DNA of 64,000 nucleotides, from the NCBI RefSeq assembly GCF_009765875.1, contig NZ_LMUP01000004.1, forward strand, positions 1,093,080 through 1,157,079, given 5' to 3'. The position numbers and the translations under genes are program-made. Source of the stretch: Pedobacter sp. L105. GTDB taxonomy: Bacteria > Bacteroidota > Bacteroidia > Sphingobacteriales > Sphingobacteriaceae. Numbering within the stretch: the first letter of the stretch is position 1; each line of letters opens with the position of its first letter. Shown in pieces: positions 44,004 to 54,672 of the stretch. The notes under the pieces were generated by a model. That model made no database searches and was not told the origin of the DNA. It was given only the letters and a program-made list of their open reading frames with translations.

Positions 44004-45353
44004 TTACTTTTCCCGGGCATTTTGTATGTAAAGTACTGAAATTGCGCCCAATATCATAAATATTCCCGCCAGTACAATCGCATAGATCGCTTCGCCATGG
44101 TAAAACTCTTTGACAATCAATCCGCCAAACAAGCCATTTACAATTTGCGGCATGGTGATAAAAAAGTTAAATATCCCCATGTAAACACCCATTTTACGGG
44201 CAGGAATGGCACCGGATAAAATAGCGTATGGCATAGACAAAATACTTCCCCAGGCCAGACCGATACCGATCATAGAATAAATGAGGTAATGCGGGTTACT
44301 GATAAAATAGAAAGATAACAAACCTGCCCCTCCGGCCATTAAGGAAAAAGCATGTGCCACCTTTTTGCTGGTTACCCTCGCGATGGAAGGTAAGATCAGG
44401 GCATAGATAGCCGATACCCCATTATATATTCCAAATAAAAAGCTTACCCAGTTTGCTGCATCCGCAAATTTAACGGAAGAAGTATCTCCGGGAAGCACCT
44501 TGTAAATATGCTGTGCAATAGCTGGTGTAGTGAACACCCACATGGAAAACAAAGCAAACCAGGAAAAAAATTGTACCAAACCCAGCTGTTTCATGGTCAG
44601 CGGCATATTGGAAAAATCTGAGAAAATGGTTAAAATACCCTTTTGCTCTTCAGTTTCCGGCTCGGCACCATGATACAATGCCATCTCTTCCGGCGGATAT
44701 TCTTTAGTGGTTAACACCGTCCATAAAATAGTCAACAGCAAAATTGCTGCCCCGGCATAAAAAGAATAGATCACATTATGGGGTACTTGCCCCGCTGAAG
44801 CAACTTTAGAAACACCCAGGTATTCTGAGAAGATATAAGGCAGCCATGAACCCGAAATCGCACCTGCACCGATCAGGAAGGTTTGCATGGAAAAACCAAA
44901 GCTCCGCTGACTGTCGGGCAATTTATCCCCTACCAGCGCGCGAAAAGGTTCCATCGCCACATTAATAGAGGCATCCATGATCATCAGCATTCCTGCCCCG
45001 ATAATGATAGGCGGCATAAAGCTGGCCAGCGCCGGCGAATTGGGCATCAGAATTAATGCAATTGCGGTAAGTATGGCTCCAACAAGGAAATATGGCCTTC
45101 TTCTGCCCAGACGGTTCCATGTTCTATCGCTATAATAACCGATAATCGGCTGCACAATCATTCCTGTTAAGGGGGCTGCCAGCCAGAAAAGTGAAAGATG
45201 CTCTACATCTGCACCAAAAGTTTGCAGTATCCTGGATGCATTACCATTCTGCAAGGCAAATCCGAATTGTATACCAAAAAAGCCGGCACTCAGATTAAAG
45301 ATCTGGATATTGGTTAATCTTGGTTTCGCAACGGCAAAAAATTTCTGTTCCAT
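44004..45353 (-). CDS. MFS/GPH-type sugar transporter, probable maltose/maltodextrin importer
   Basis: A 449-residue inner-membrane protein with 12 predicted membrane segments. Motif YYSDRTWNRLGRRRPYFLVGA after segment 2 is characteristic of the glycoside-pentoside and sucrose/maltose (SLC45-like) branch, and a GIQFGFALQNGNASRILQ start is shared with this group. It is the last gene of a maltodextrin operon, directly after the GH13 gene, so import of maltose or short maltodextrins is inferred. Sugar specificity cannot be read from the sequence. Confidence 0.85.
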   Translation of the reverse strand: MEQKFFAVAKPRLTNIQIFNLSAGFFGIQFGFALQNGNASRILQTFGADVEHLSLFWLAAPLTGMIVQPIIGYYSDRTWNRLGRRRPYFLVGAILTAIALILMPNSPALASFMPPIIIGAGMLMIMDASINVAMEPFRALVGDKLPDSQRSFGFSMQTFLIGAGAISGSWLPYIFSEYLGVSKVASAGQVPHNVIYSFYAGAAILLLTILWTVLTTKEYPPEEMALYHGAEPETEEQKGILTIFSDFSNMPLTMKQLGLVQFFSWFALFSMWVFTTPAIAQHIYKVLPGDTSSVKFADAANWVSFLFGIYNGVSAIYALILPSIARVTSKKVAHAFSLMAGGAGLLSFYFISNPHYLIYSMIGIGLAWGSILSMPYAILSGAIPARKMGVYMGIFNFFITMPQIVNGLFGGLIVKEFYHGEAIYAIVLAGIFMILGAISVLYIQNAREK

Positions 45354-45381
45354 AAATATATTTGGTTTGCTATATGTTGTT

Positions 45382-47130
45382 CTAGAACGCCAGGATCTGT
45401 GCGCTCATAGGCAATACCCATACAGGTATCGTATTATCTTTTATATCATCAATTTTAAGGTCAGACAGCTTGTCCTGCACCCCTGTTATAGGTTTACCCT
45501 GCAAAATAGATTCTGGTATTTGTACCTGGCTTTCCATACGGTAATGACGGTCGAAATTTACCAGAACAAGCAATCTCTGCGTTCTGGTGTACCTTACATA
45601 ACCATACATCCGTTTGTTCATGTTACCTGCAACAGGTATTTCCCAAAACTGGCCTTTGGCTATGGCCTCCGACGCTCCCGCGAGCTGAAGCAAACGTGCA
45701 TAATATCCCCTTAATTCCTTTTGTTCTGCACTTAACCGGCCGCCATCAAATGCACCGCCGTTCATCCATTTCTGGTGTTCAGGTACACCCCAATAGTCAA
45801 ATATAGTGGTGCGGTTATCTTCTCCGCCAAATCCTTCAGCGCCTCTTCCAGGCTCTCCTACTTCCTGACCAAAATAGGTCATCACCGGGCCGCCGGATAA
45901 AGTTGCAGATACCACCATTGCAGGCAAAGCCAATTCGGCCCTGCCTGCAAATCCGGCCGACGCGATACGTTCTTCATCATGATTCTCCAGGAAATTCAAT
46001 AAATGATTGTTAAAGCCGGCATCCGCCTGCCACACTTTACGGATATCATTTACATCAGCCTGGTCTTCACTTCTGATTAATCTCTTTAAACCATCATACA
46101 ATCCTACTTTATCATATAAGTAATCAAACTTACCAGTGGTGAGGAACGACTGATACTTAGCAGGATCATAAGCCTCACCAATAAATATCAAATCAGGATT
46201 TACTTTTTTCACTTCTGGTATCACCCAGGCCCAAAAAGCCAGCGGCACCATCTCTGCCATATCGCAGCGGAAACCGTCTACACCTTTGTTGGTCCAGAAA
46301 GTTAAAATATCACGCATTTTTGTCCATACCGCAGGTGCAGGATCAAAATAAGTTTTTTCCTGGTCCTGGTAATCTAACCCATAATTCAACTTTACGGTTT
46401 CGTACCAGTCGTCAACAGCAGGTCTTTCTGAAAACACATTATTCCCCGTAGCCTTGGCCGGCGACTCAACATAAGCTATGTGCTGCAGCGGAGAAAGCGG
46501 CGTTTGCTGAGCAGATTGAGGTGCAGGAACAACAAAGTCCTTTCCCGGCACATAATAATAATCATTCGCAGCGCTAAAGGCCAGGTTTACGTTATCGTCT
46601 TCACCAAAATCTTTCACTCTCTGAGGTTTCATCCGGGACTGGTATTGCCGGGCTACGTGATTCGGCACAAAGTCGATAATTACTTTGAGCCCCTTTTGAT
46701 GCGTCCTTTTAACCAGGTCCTCAAACTCTGCCATCCGGTTTTTAGCATCCGCAGCCAGATCCGGATCAATATCATAATAATCCCTCACTGCATAAGGAGA
46801 ACCTGCCCTGCCTTTTACCACATTGGCATTGTTAGCCGGCAGTCCGGCACTGCTATAATCCGTTAGCGTAGCATGTGAGATCACCCCGGTAAACCACACA
46901 TGGGTAGTACCCAATTCTTTAATTCCATCCAGTGCTTTATCGCTGATATCTGCGAACTTGCCGCTTCCATTTTGCTCAATAGTTCCGTAGGGAACATTAT
47001 TCTGCTGCTTATTGCCAAATAAACGGGGCAAAAGCTGATAGATCATTATTTTTTTTTCCTGTGCCAATCCTGTATTCATAAATCCTGAAATCAATACTCC
47101 TACAACAAAAATACGGGAGAAGGTTTTCAT
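45382..47130 (-). CDS. GH13 alpha-amylase family protein, secreted
   Basis: A 582-residue GH13 enzyme with signal peptide (IFVVGVLISGFMNTGLAQ). Conserved regions: VIIDFVPNHVARQY, the nucleophile in GVDGFRCDMAEMVP, the acid/base Glu in LIFIGEAYD, and the transition-state Asp in NFLENHDEERIAS. It has a long insert before the barrel (residues about 45-130), typical of Bacteroidota secreted amylases. It lies 2 bp after the GH65 gene and 28 bp before the MFS gene, on one transcript. It probably cleaves maltodextrins in the periplasm. Confidence 0.92.
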   Translation of the reverse strand: MKTFSRIFVVGVLISGFMNTGLAQEKKIMIYQLLPRLFGNKQQNNVPYGTIEQNGSGKFADISDKALDGIKELGTTHVWFTGVISHATLTDYSSAGLPANNANVVKGRAGSPYAVRDYYDIDPDLAADAKNRMAEFEDLVKRTHQKGLKVIIDFVPNHVARQYQSRMKPQRVKDFGEDDNVNLAFSAANDYYYVPGKDFVVPAPQSAQQTPLSPLQHIAYVESPAKATGNNVFSERPAVDDWYETVKLNYGLDYQDQEKTYFDPAPAVWTKMRDILTFWTNKGVDGFRCDMAEMVPLAFWAWVIPEVKKVNPDLIFIGEAYDPAKYQSFLTTGKFDYLYDKVGLYDGLKRLIRSEDQADVNDIRKVWQADAGFNNHLLNFLENHDEERIASAGFAGRAELALPAMVVSATLSGGPVMTYFGQEVGEPGRGAEGFGGEDNRTTIFDYWGVPEHQKWMNGGAFDGGRLSAEQKELRGYYARLLQLAGASEAIAKGQFWEIPVAGNMNKRMYGYVRYTRTQRLLVLVNFDRHYRMESQVQIPESILQGKPITGVQDKLSDLKIDDIKDNTIPVWVLPMSAQILAF

Positions 47131-47132
47131 AC

Positions 47133-49451
47133 CTACGACAATACGTTATAAGTAATCACCTTTTCACCAGTTGCAATGTTGTACAATTGGTTAAAGATAT
47201 TAATGTCCAGTGTTTCTTTCGCAGGATTAACAATTGTTATTTCCTCTTTTGTGATTGTAACTTTCAGCTGAATACCACGGAAGCCTATTTTAAAGGAGAA
47301 AGAACTCCATTGTTCAGGCAGGAAAGGGGTAAATGACAACTTACCATCACGCACGCGCATTCCTGCAAATCCTTCCACAATGCTCATCCAGGTTCCTGCC
47401 ATAGAAGTAATGTGCAATCCATCTTCTGTATCATTGTTATAATCATCAAGGTCTAAACGGGAAGTACGCAGGTAAAACTCATATGCTTTCTTGCCGTCGT
47501 TTAATTTAGCGGCCAAAATACTATGTACGCAGGGCGATAAAGAACTCTCATGTACGGTACGGGATTCATAAAAATCAAAATTCCTGCGCAAAGATTCCAG
47601 GTCGTAATTGTCTTCAAAGAAATATATTCCCTGTAAAACATCTGCCTGTTTGATAAAACAAGAGCGCAGAATCCTGTCCCAGCTCCATTTCTGGTTGATC
47701 GGACGTTCGGATGCAGGCAAGTCATGTACCAATATCTGTTCTTTATCCAGAAATCCATCCTGCTGAAGGAATACACCTTTTTCCTCATCATAAGGAAGAT
47801 ATATATTTTCTGCTACTGCTTTCCAGTCGGCAAATTCCGTTTCTTCCAGTAATGCTGTTTTATTGACGATCAGCTGGTATTGTGCAGGATCTTCTGCGTT
47901 AACGATGTTAGCAGCTTCTATTGCATAACTCAGGCACCATGCCGCAAGGGTATTGGTATACCAGTTATTGTTTACGTTATTTTCATATTCATTAGGCCCG
48001 GTTACCCCCAGCATAACAAACTGTTTTTTATCCTCACTCCAGTTTACACGCTGTTTCCAGAAGCGGGCAATACCGATCAGTACTTCCAGGCCAAATTCCT
48101 TTAAGTAGCTCTGATCTCCAGTGTACCTAATGTAATTGAATATGGCAAAAGCGATGGCTCCGTTCCGGTGGATCTCTTCAAAAGTGATCTCCCATTCATT
48201 GTGACATTCCTCGCCATTCATGGTCACCATAGGATACAAAGCTGCTCCTTTATTAAAGCCTAATTTCTGCGCATTTTCAATCGCTTTTTCCAGGTGTTTA
48301 TAACGGTAGATCAGCAGATTTCTGGACACTTCCTGCGGAGCAGTAGACAAGTAGAAAGGAATACAATAAGCTTCGGTATCCCAATAGGTAGAACCTCCGT
48401 ATTTTTCGCCGGTAAAACCTTTCGGGCCAATATTTAAACGGGCATCTTTTCCGGTATAGGTTTGATTGAGCTGGAAAATATTAAAGCGGATAGCCTGCTG
48501 TGCAGCTACATCTCCTTCAATGATAATATCACCTTCATTCCACTTTGTAGCCCAGGCCTCTGCCTGCTCTCTTAATAGTTCATCAAAGCCTTTTGCTACC
48601 GCTGCGCCAATCACCTTAAATGCAGTATCTAATAACTGATCAGCAGCATAATTCTGAGAAGATAAGTTAGTCGCTACTTTATAAATATCGATTACCTCAT
48701 TGGCAGCAACATCCAGTAAAACCACCTCATCCAGATATTTATCTTTAACCGTAACCACCGGACTAAGCGTTACGGCCTTATGGTTCTGATAAACCAGGGT
48801 TTTTACGCCGGTCACGACATCAAATTCCGTTTTTTTGGTGCGCTGAATCAGGTAAGAACCCTGATCATTTTGCATACGGTTTACTTCATCCCAGAATTTC
48901 TCATCATAATTAGAATCCTGGTTTTTCACATCCCCATCAATAAATGATTTGACCGATAACTGCCCTGAGAAATTAAGGGGTATCAGCTGATAGTGTAAAG
49001 CAGCAATTTCATCATTGGCAATACTGAAAAAACGTTTGGCAGCTACTTTAACCTGTTTGCCTGAAGATAACTCTGCAGTAAAGGTACGTTCAAGATAACC
49101 TTCTTTCATATTCAGCACCCGTTTAAAGGCTGTTACTTTACAAACGCTGAGATCTAACACTTCAGCATCCAGCGTAAGCTCAAGCCCCATCCAGTTGGCT
49201 GCATTTAATACTTTGGCAAAATATTCAGGGTAACCGTTTTTCCACCAGCCTACGCGGGTTTTATCCGGGTAATACACACCTGCAACATAATTACCCTGTA
49301 AAGTTTCTCCTGAGTAAGTCTCTTCAAAATTGGCGCGCTGGCCCATCCTTCCGTTACCCAGGCTGAATAAGCTTTCAGATACCTTATTCAAATGAGGATC
49401 AAAACCTTCCTCTATAATATTCCACTCTTCTGCTTGTATATAATTCTTCAT
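47133..49451 (-). CDS. GH65 glycoside phosphorylase, probable maltose phosphorylase
   Basis: A 772-residue GH65 protein of usual length with no signal peptide, so cytosolic. The catalytic region is TGPNEYENNVNNNWYTNTLA (general acid Glu in the GPNEY motif), and STYWDTEAYCIPFYLS with GFTGEKYGG precede it. The C-terminal beta-domain ends in LDINIFNQLYNIATGEK. It splits maltose (or another alpha-glucobiose) with phosphate into beta-glucose 1-phosphate and glucose. The adjoining beta-phosphoglucomutase gene supports the beta-G1P product. Kojibiose or trehalose phosphorylase specificity is possible but less likely in this context. Confidence 0.92.
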   Translation of the reverse strand: MKNYIQAEEWNIIEEGFDPHLNKVSESLFSLGNGRMGQRANFEETYSGETLQGNYVAGVYYPDKTRVGWWKNGYPEYFAKVLNAANWMGLELTLDAEVLDLSVCKVTAFKRVLNMKEGYLERTFTAELSSGKQVKVAAKRFFSIANDEIAALHYQLIPLNFSGQLSVKSFIDGDVKNQDSNYDEKFWDEVNRMQNDQGSYLIQRTKKTEFDVVTGVKTLVYQNHKAVTLSPVVTVKDKYLDEVVLLDVAANEVIDIYKVATNLSSQNYAADQLLDTAFKVIGAAVAKGFDELLREQAEAWATKWNEGDIIIEGDVAAQQAIRFNIFQLNQTYTGKDARLNIGPKGFTGEKYGGSTYWDTEAYCIPFYLSTAPQEVSRNLLIYRYKHLEKAIENAQKLGFNKGAALYPMVTMNGEECHNEWEITFEEIHRNGAIAFAIFNYIRYTGDQSYLKEFGLEVLIGIARFWKQRVNWSEDKKQFVMLGVTGPNEYENNVNNNWYTNTLAAWCLSYAIEAANIVNAEDPAQYQLIVNKTALLEETEFADWKAVAENIYLPYDEEKGVFLQQDGFLDKEQILVHDLPASERPINQKWSWDRILRSCFIKQADVLQGIYFFEDNYDLESLRRNFDFYESRTVHESSLSPCVHSILAAKLNDGKKAYEFYLRTSRLDLDDYNNDTEDGLHITSMAGTWMSIVEGFAGMRVRDGKLSFTPFLPEQWSSFSFKIGFRGIQLKVTITKEEITIVNPAKETLDINIFNQLYNIATGEKVITYNVLS

Positions 49452-49542
49452 CCTATAAAAGTATTTTCATGAGTTTGTCGTTGTTTTAATGATAAACATT
49501 AAATCATCAAACCCAAGCTGGCTCACACCAATGTATTAACGT

Positions 49543-50220
49543 TTATTTTCTTGCGTTCCTCTGTTCTGTTAGATCGATCAGCTGCTGTACGGTTACACCG
49601 GCGAGATCTTTAACGATCAGATCTGCACCAGGTAAATTCTCAGCCTCACCTACGCCAACCACAGCCATACCTGCTGCAATTGCTGCTTCAACGCCTGCTG
49701 ATGCATCTTCAAATACGATACAATTTTCTTCCGATGTATGCAGCAGTTCTGCTCCTTTTACAAAAACTTCGGGATCTGGCTTGGAGCTGGTTACTGCATT
49801 TCCATCTACGATAGCATCAAAAAAATGAGTAAGATCAGTCTTTTCTAAGATCAATCCGGAGTTCTTACTGGCGGAACCCAGCGCAATTCTAATCCCTTTG
49901 TCTTTCAGCTGCTGCAGCAGTTCCAGTGAACCCGGCAATACTTCTGAGGGCGACATTTTACTGATCATATCTACATACCATGTATTTTTTAAAGCAGCCA
50001 ATTCATCCTTTTCAGCATCGCTTTTGGTAATGCCTCCCCAGGCCAGTATTTTATCTAATGAACGCATCCGGTTTACACCTTTAAGCTGTTCGTTTTGGGC
50101 ATGGGTAAAATCAAATCCGAGAGAGTTAGCCAGTTTTTTCCAGGCTTGATAATGATAAACAGCAGTATCAACCAATACGCCATCCAAATCAAAAATGCAG
50201 GCAATAGTTATTTCATTCAT
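49543..50220 (-). CDS. pgmB: Beta-phosphoglucomutase
   Basis: A 225-residue HAD-superfamily protein. The nucleophile motif is IFDLDGVLVDT (Asp with the usual acid/base Asp two residues on), followed by a cap domain with LKGVNRMRSLDKIL, and the HAD motifs LGSASKNSG, VTSSKPDPEVFV and IVFEDASAGVEAAIAAG. It converts beta-glucose 1-phosphate from the GH65 enzyme to glucose 6-phosphate. It begins 1 bp before the upstream GH13 stop, so is tightly coupled. Confidence 0.95.
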   Translation of the reverse strand: MNEITIACIFDLDGVLVDTAVYHYQAWKKLANSLGFDFTHAQNEQLKGVNRMRSLDKILAWGGITKSDAEKDELAALKNTWYVDMISKMSPSEVLPGSLELLQQLKDKGIRIALGSASKNSGLILEKTDLTHFFDAIVDGNAVTSSKPDPEVFVKGAELLHTSEENCIVFEDASAGVEAAIAAGMAVVGVGEAENLPGADLIVKDLAGVTVQQLIDLTEQRNARK

Positions 50221-50221
50221 A

Positions 50222-52069
50222 TTAATTCAGTTCTAGTACCAGTGTTGTTTTAGCTGGAATAGTAATCGTTTTAAGGATATTTAATTTTTCACCGGTCATT
50301 ACATTAACCAATGAACCAGCATCTTTCAGCTGTGCCGCAAAGCGGGATGTATCGAGCGTTTTAACCTTTTCTTCAGGATTTAAAATCACCATAACGCTTT
50401 TGCCACCATCAGTGGCTAACCTGAAATAAATATACATATCATCTTCAGGAACGTATTGTATCATTTTACCTGATTGTAAAGCAGGATTACTTTCCCTGTA
50501 GTGTGCCAGTTTACTGACAAAGTTCCAGGCTTCGTTCTCCTGTTTTGTGCGGCCAGCCGCAGTAAATTTATCTGCTTTATCACCTTTCCATCCTCCTGGG
50601 AAATCAAAACGTACCAGTCCATCGGGATTAGAAAAATTCTTCATCAGGATTTCTGTACCGTAATATAACTGAGGAGTACCGCGCATGGTCAATAAAATGG
50701 CCATACCTTCTTTGTATTTTGCAAAATCTTCATTCACCAGCGAATAGAAACGGCTCATGTCGTGGTTATCCCAGAAAATGGTATTCCTTGTTGGGTCCTG
50801 GTAAAGGAAATCTTGGGAAACAACGGTATATAACCTGAACACGCCTTCAGTCCATCCCGGTTTACTGTTCAGGGCTTCATAGATCGCATTTTTCATCATG
50901 TTATCCGTTACACCAGGTAAGTGGGTATCAAAACCTCTGTTCACTGTATTTCCCTGTGTAAAATAAGCCTGTGAGGCTACAGAATTTACCAATGTTTCTC
51001 CAAAAATAGACAAGTTTGGAAACTCTGCTTTTAACTTCATAGCCCAGTCGGCCATATAAGAAGGTTCGTTGTAAGGATAGGTGTCTAACCTTAATCCGTC
51101 AATTCCTGCATATTCTATCCACCAGATGTGATTTTGGGTCAGGTAATTTTGTACATAGGGATTTCTCTCATTAAAATCGGGCATGGTGGTTGCGAACCAG
51201 CCATCTACCATCTTTTTAAGATCTGCTGCTGAAGCGTGAGGGTCCATTACCGGTTCATCGCGGTAACTGCTTTGGGTAAAAACCGGCCACTGGTTTACCC
51301 AGTCTTTCATTGGCATATCCCTGAACATCCAGTGTTCGCTTCCCAAATGGTTATGAACAACGTCTTTGATAATCTTTAAACCTTTGGCATGTGCTTTTTC
51401 CACATAAGTTTTATACAATTCATTGGTACCATACCGGGGATCTATTTTATAATGGTCCGTTACTGCATAACCATGATAGGAAGCATGAGGCATATCATTT
51501 TCAATCTCCGGTGTCATCCAGATCGTTGTTACGCCCAATTCCTTGAAATAATCCAGGTGATTGATCACCCCCTGTATATCTCCGCCATGACGGTAATAAA
51601 CAGAATCACGGTTAAGGGTTTGCTCTCTCAGTCCTTTAACTTTATCATTTGATACATCTCCGTTAGAAAAACGGTCGGGCATCAGCAGGTAGATAATATC
51701 TTTGTCTGTAACGCCCTGAATACGGCCAGCTGAGTTATCCTTTGTTTTCAGTTCATAACTGTAATCAAACTTCTTTTTTCCATTTTCCAGGAAAGTGATC
51801 GGAAATTTCCCTGCCTGCGCATCAGGAGCAATCTCCAGATCGATGAACAGATAATTGGCATTTTCTACCTGATGAACTTCTACCAGTTTTACGCCAGGGT
51901 AATCCAGCTTTGCTGTATAACCTGAAATGTTTTTTCCATGAACCATAAGCTGCAGCTTAGGATTTTTCATGCCTACCCACCAGAACATGGGCTCTACATG
52001 ATCGAACTTGGCCTGCGCCCATACGTTGGCAGAAAGCAGAACAAATAATATAACAATTAATTTCTTCAT
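50222..52069 (-). CDS. GH13 neopullulanase/cyclomaltodextrinase-type amylase
   Basis: A 615-residue secreted enzyme. The first 20 residues are a signal peptide (KLIVILFVLLSANVWAQ). An N-terminal Ig-like domain (about 20-120) precedes the barrel with IKDVVHNHLGSEH, the nucleophile in GIDGLRLDTYPYNE, the acid Glu in LSIFGETLVN and FWDNHDMSRF. The domain order matches SusA-type neopullulanases. I chose ATG 52069; a longer frame begins at 52096 but adds a poor N-terminus before the signal peptide. It lies downstream of the GH31 gene and degrades maltooligosaccharides or pullulan in the periplasm. Confidence 0.92.
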   Translation of the reverse strand: MKKLIVILFVLLSANVWAQAKFDHVEPMFWWVGMKNPKLQLMVHGKNISGYTAKLDYPGVKLVEVHQVENANYLFIDLEIAPDAQAGKFPITFLENGKKKFDYSYELKTKDNSAGRIQGVTDKDIIYLLMPDRFSNGDVSNDKVKGLREQTLNRDSVYYRHGGDIQGVINHLDYFKELGVTTIWMTPEIENDMPHASYHGYAVTDHYKIDPRYGTNELYKTYVEKAHAKGLKIIKDVVHNHLGSEHWMFRDMPMKDWVNQWPVFTQSSYRDEPVMDPHASAADLKKMVDGWFATTMPDFNERNPYVQNYLTQNHIWWIEYAGIDGLRLDTYPYNEPSYMADWAMKLKAEFPNLSIFGETLVNSVASQAYFTQGNTVNRGFDTHLPGVTDNMMKNAIYEALNSKPGWTEGVFRLYTVVSQDFLYQDPTRNTIFWDNHDMSRFYSLVNEDFAKYKEGMAILLTMRGTPQLYYGTEILMKNFSNPDGLVRFDFPGGWKGDKADKFTAAGRTKQENEAWNFVSKLAHYRESNPALQSGKMIQYVPEDDMYIYFRLATDGGKSVMVILNPEEKVKTLDTSRFAAQLKDAGSLVNVMTGEKLNILKTITIPAKTTLVLELN

Positions 52070-52079
52070 TTTTTTAAAA

Positions 52080-54521
52080 TTAATAAGTGACAGCAAATTT
52101 CCCTGAGCTATTATTTAGCGTCATTGTTTTTACTGCAGTGCCTTCTACGCCATTCGCAGTGCCCTGTGGATCAAACTTGGAAATAGCGGAAAGGAATGAT
52201 AGTGTTTCATCATTGGTTTTATTCAGCTTATCCCCTTTGGCAAAACCATGGAATACGAGCTTCAGATGGTTGAACTTTGAGGTAAAAGTACCTTCGGCTT
52301 TTTCGAAAGTAATACTGCGTTTTACAGGATCATAACTGATGGTTCTTTTATAAGAATCGCCTTTTTCATAATTGTAACTCTTGCCATCATCTTCATAATA
52401 TACAAAGGAGTTACTGATGTTTCCCTTGTAAATATTGATCATCAACGTATCTGTAGGCTGTATCTGGGTAGATTGAACCAGAGATTGCATCGGCACAATA
52501 CTACTTTCTTTTACATATACCGGCAGTTTATTCATCGAAACACGAAGTATCTTTTCCATTCCGCCCTGCTGTTGTTCATCCGTATACAGATCATACCATA
52601 ACCCTTTAGGAAAATAGGCATTGGCATATTCTTTAGTACTCTCAAAAGGAAGTACCAAAAACGCTTTACCAAAAAGGTACTGGTTCTGGAACTGGGTATC
52701 GTATATTTTTGGATCAAAAGTATAATCAATAGCTAAACTTCTCATTACCGGCATTCCGCTTTGGGTGGCTTCAAAGAAAGTTGAGTATAAATAAGGCATC
52801 AGTTTATAGCGAAGGCTGATATAATTCCTGGAAATCTCCGTCACCTCTTCTCCGTGTGTCCAGGGTTCTGAAGATTGGGTATTTACCGCAGCGTGGTTAC
52901 GGAAGTAAGGATTAAACGCACCGATCTCTATCCATCTGGCAAATAAAGAATTAGATGGTGTTCCAATAAAACCACCAATATCCATTCCGGCAAATGGCAT
53001 CCCGCTTAATCCTAAACTATTGATTAAACGTACGCCTAAGAGCATATGCTCTTCTTCAGGACGGTTATCCCCTGTCCAGATCGCTGTGTAACGCTGTAAA
53101 CCTGCATAACCTGCGCGAGTCAAAATAAACGGACGTTTATTCATAGACTCCCGGGCTCCTTCATAACTTGAACGGGCCATTTGCATTCCATAAATATTAT
53201 GCGCTTGCAGGTGACTGGCTATGGCACCGTCATAATTAAACAATACATTAGAGGGCATTTTATTTCCCCAGGTAGCAATTTCATTCATGTCATTCCAGAT
53301 TCCTGAAACGCCATTATCCGCAAAGAACTTCACTTTATTTCTCCACCAGGCCCTTCCTTTCTCACTGGTAAAATCGGGGAAATTCACCCAGCCCGGCCAA
53401 ACCTGTCCGGAATAATTAACGCTATCAGGGTATTTGATAAATATATTTTCTTTCAGCCCGCTTTCGTAGGCTTCATATCCTTTTTCTACTTTAATACCCG
53501 GGTCTACAATAACAGTGGTAGTGAAGCCCATATCCGACAGCTTCTTATTCATGGCCAGTGGATCAGGGAAACGTGTTTTGTCCCAGGTGAATAATTTATA
53601 CTGGTCCATATAATGGATATCCAGCGTGATCCCGTCTGCCGGAATCTTTTTCTCTCTCAAAGTTTGCGCAATACGCAAAACTTCCGTATCGGGATAATAA
53701 GTGTATCGGTTCTGCTGGTAACCTAGGCTCCAAAGTGGAGGCATATGCATTCGGCCGGTTAAAGCAGTATAAGAAGTGATGATATCTGCCAGGCGTTTGT
53801 GATAAATAAAGTAATAATTCATCTCACCGCCCTGTGCGCCAAAAGATGAAAATCTGTCGTTGCTGGCACCAAAATTAAAATCGCTCTGGTAAGTGTTATC
53901 TAAAAATATTCCGTAGTTTAAATGATGGTGAATGCCAATATAAAAAGGTATGGTAGAATAGATTGGGTCAGCGGAAGCAGAATAACCGTAAGAATCGGTA
54001 TTCCAGTTGGTATAACCACTTCCTTTACGGTCGAGGTTCCCGGTTTTTTCCCCAAGACCAACAAAACGTTCGCCTTCCTGCATTTTTTTATAGGTGGTCA
54101 CATCTTCAGACACCCAGGAGGTGGTCAATCCTTTTTCATCCTGACTGATAATTTTTCCATCAGGGGTAAAAAAGGTAATGCTATAAGGTTTTTTAGTGAT
54201 TTCGGCTTTTAAAGAATCGGTAGTAATGGTGATCTCCTGATCATTCTGGGTAACCACAACTTTAGTTTCAACCGGTTTTGCGATCACGGCATAAGAGAAA
54301 TCTCTGCCCAATGCCTTTTTATCTAATCTTACCCGAACAATAGAAGGACTGTAAACCGTTATCTCACCCTGTGCATGTTCGGTGGTAAACGTTACGGTTT
54401 GCCCTTTGATAGCGACGGCGGTGATATTGCCAGCACCCGTCACCGGGCTGCTTTGGGCTTGTGAAAGCAGAGGAAAAAGGGAAAGAAGTAACAGCTGGCA
54501 GATGGTAGTCGGTTTTCTCAT
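52080..54521 (-). CDS. GH31 alpha-glucosidase with DUF5110-type C-terminus
   Basis: An 813-residue secreted GH31 enzyme. Signal peptide (LLLLSLFPLLSQAQ), N-terminal beta-domain (about 30-220), then the barrel with nucleophile Asp in GIWNDMNEIATWG and acid/base Asp in AIWTGDNRPEEEHM. The C-terminal beta-region (about 590-800; YYEDDGKSYNYEKG) is the DUF5110-like part. GH31 enzymes release glucose from non-reducing ends of maltodextrins. It is the first enzyme gene after the susCD hairpin (54557-54585), so it may have its own promoter, not seen. Confidence 0.93.
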   Translation of the reverse strand: MRKPTTICQLLLLSLFPLLSQAQSSPVTGAGNITAVAIKGQTVTFTTEHAQGEITVYSPSIVRVRLDKKALGRDFSYAVIAKPVETKVVVTQNDQEITITTDSLKAEITKKPYSITFFTPDGKIISQDEKGLTTSWVSEDVTTYKKMQEGERFVGLGEKTGNLDRKGSGYTNWNTDSYGYSASADPIYSTIPFYIGIHHHLNYGIFLDNTYQSDFNFGASNDRFSSFGAQGGEMNYYFIYHKRLADIITSYTALTGRMHMPPLWSLGYQQNRYTYYPDTEVLRIAQTLREKKIPADGITLDIHYMDQYKLFTWDKTRFPDPLAMNKKLSDMGFTTTVIVDPGIKVEKGYEAYESGLKENIFIKYPDSVNYSGQVWPGWVNFPDFTSEKGRAWWRNKVKFFADNGVSGIWNDMNEIATWGNKMPSNVLFNYDGAIASHLQAHNIYGMQMARSSYEGARESMNKRPFILTRAGYAGLQRYTAIWTGDNRPEEEHMLLGVRLINSLGLSGMPFAGMDIGGFIGTPSNSLFARWIEIGAFNPYFRNHAAVNTQSSEPWTHGEEVTEISRNYISLRYKLMPYLYSTFFEATQSGMPVMRSLAIDYTFDPKIYDTQFQNQYLFGKAFLVLPFESTKEYANAYFPKGLWYDLYTDEQQQGGMEKILRVSMNKLPVYVKESSIVPMQSLVQSTQIQPTDTLMINIYKGNISNSFVYYEDDGKSYNYEKGDSYKRTISYDPVKRSITFEKAEGTFTSKFNHLKLVFHGFAKGDKLNKTNDETLSFLSAISKFDPQGTANGVEGTAVKTMTLNNSSGKFAVTY

Positions 54522-54556
54522 ATGGGAACGGATAATTAGAATCAGGAGGTTAGAAA

Positions 54557-54585
54557 AAATGCCCTGAATGATCTTCAGGGCATTT
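54557..54585 (-). terminator. Hairpin after susD
   Basis: Stem AAATGCCCTGAA / TTCAGGGCATTT, 5-nt loop, followed on the minus strand by six T. It separates susCD from the enzyme genes and probably reduces read-through. Confidence 0.8.
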
Positions 54586-54672
54586 CAGAATTATTATTTT
54601 AATATAACATATAAGCTGCCAGCAAGCTGTACACTAGTTAAAACAGGCAGGAGAGCTTTAAGTTGATTCATA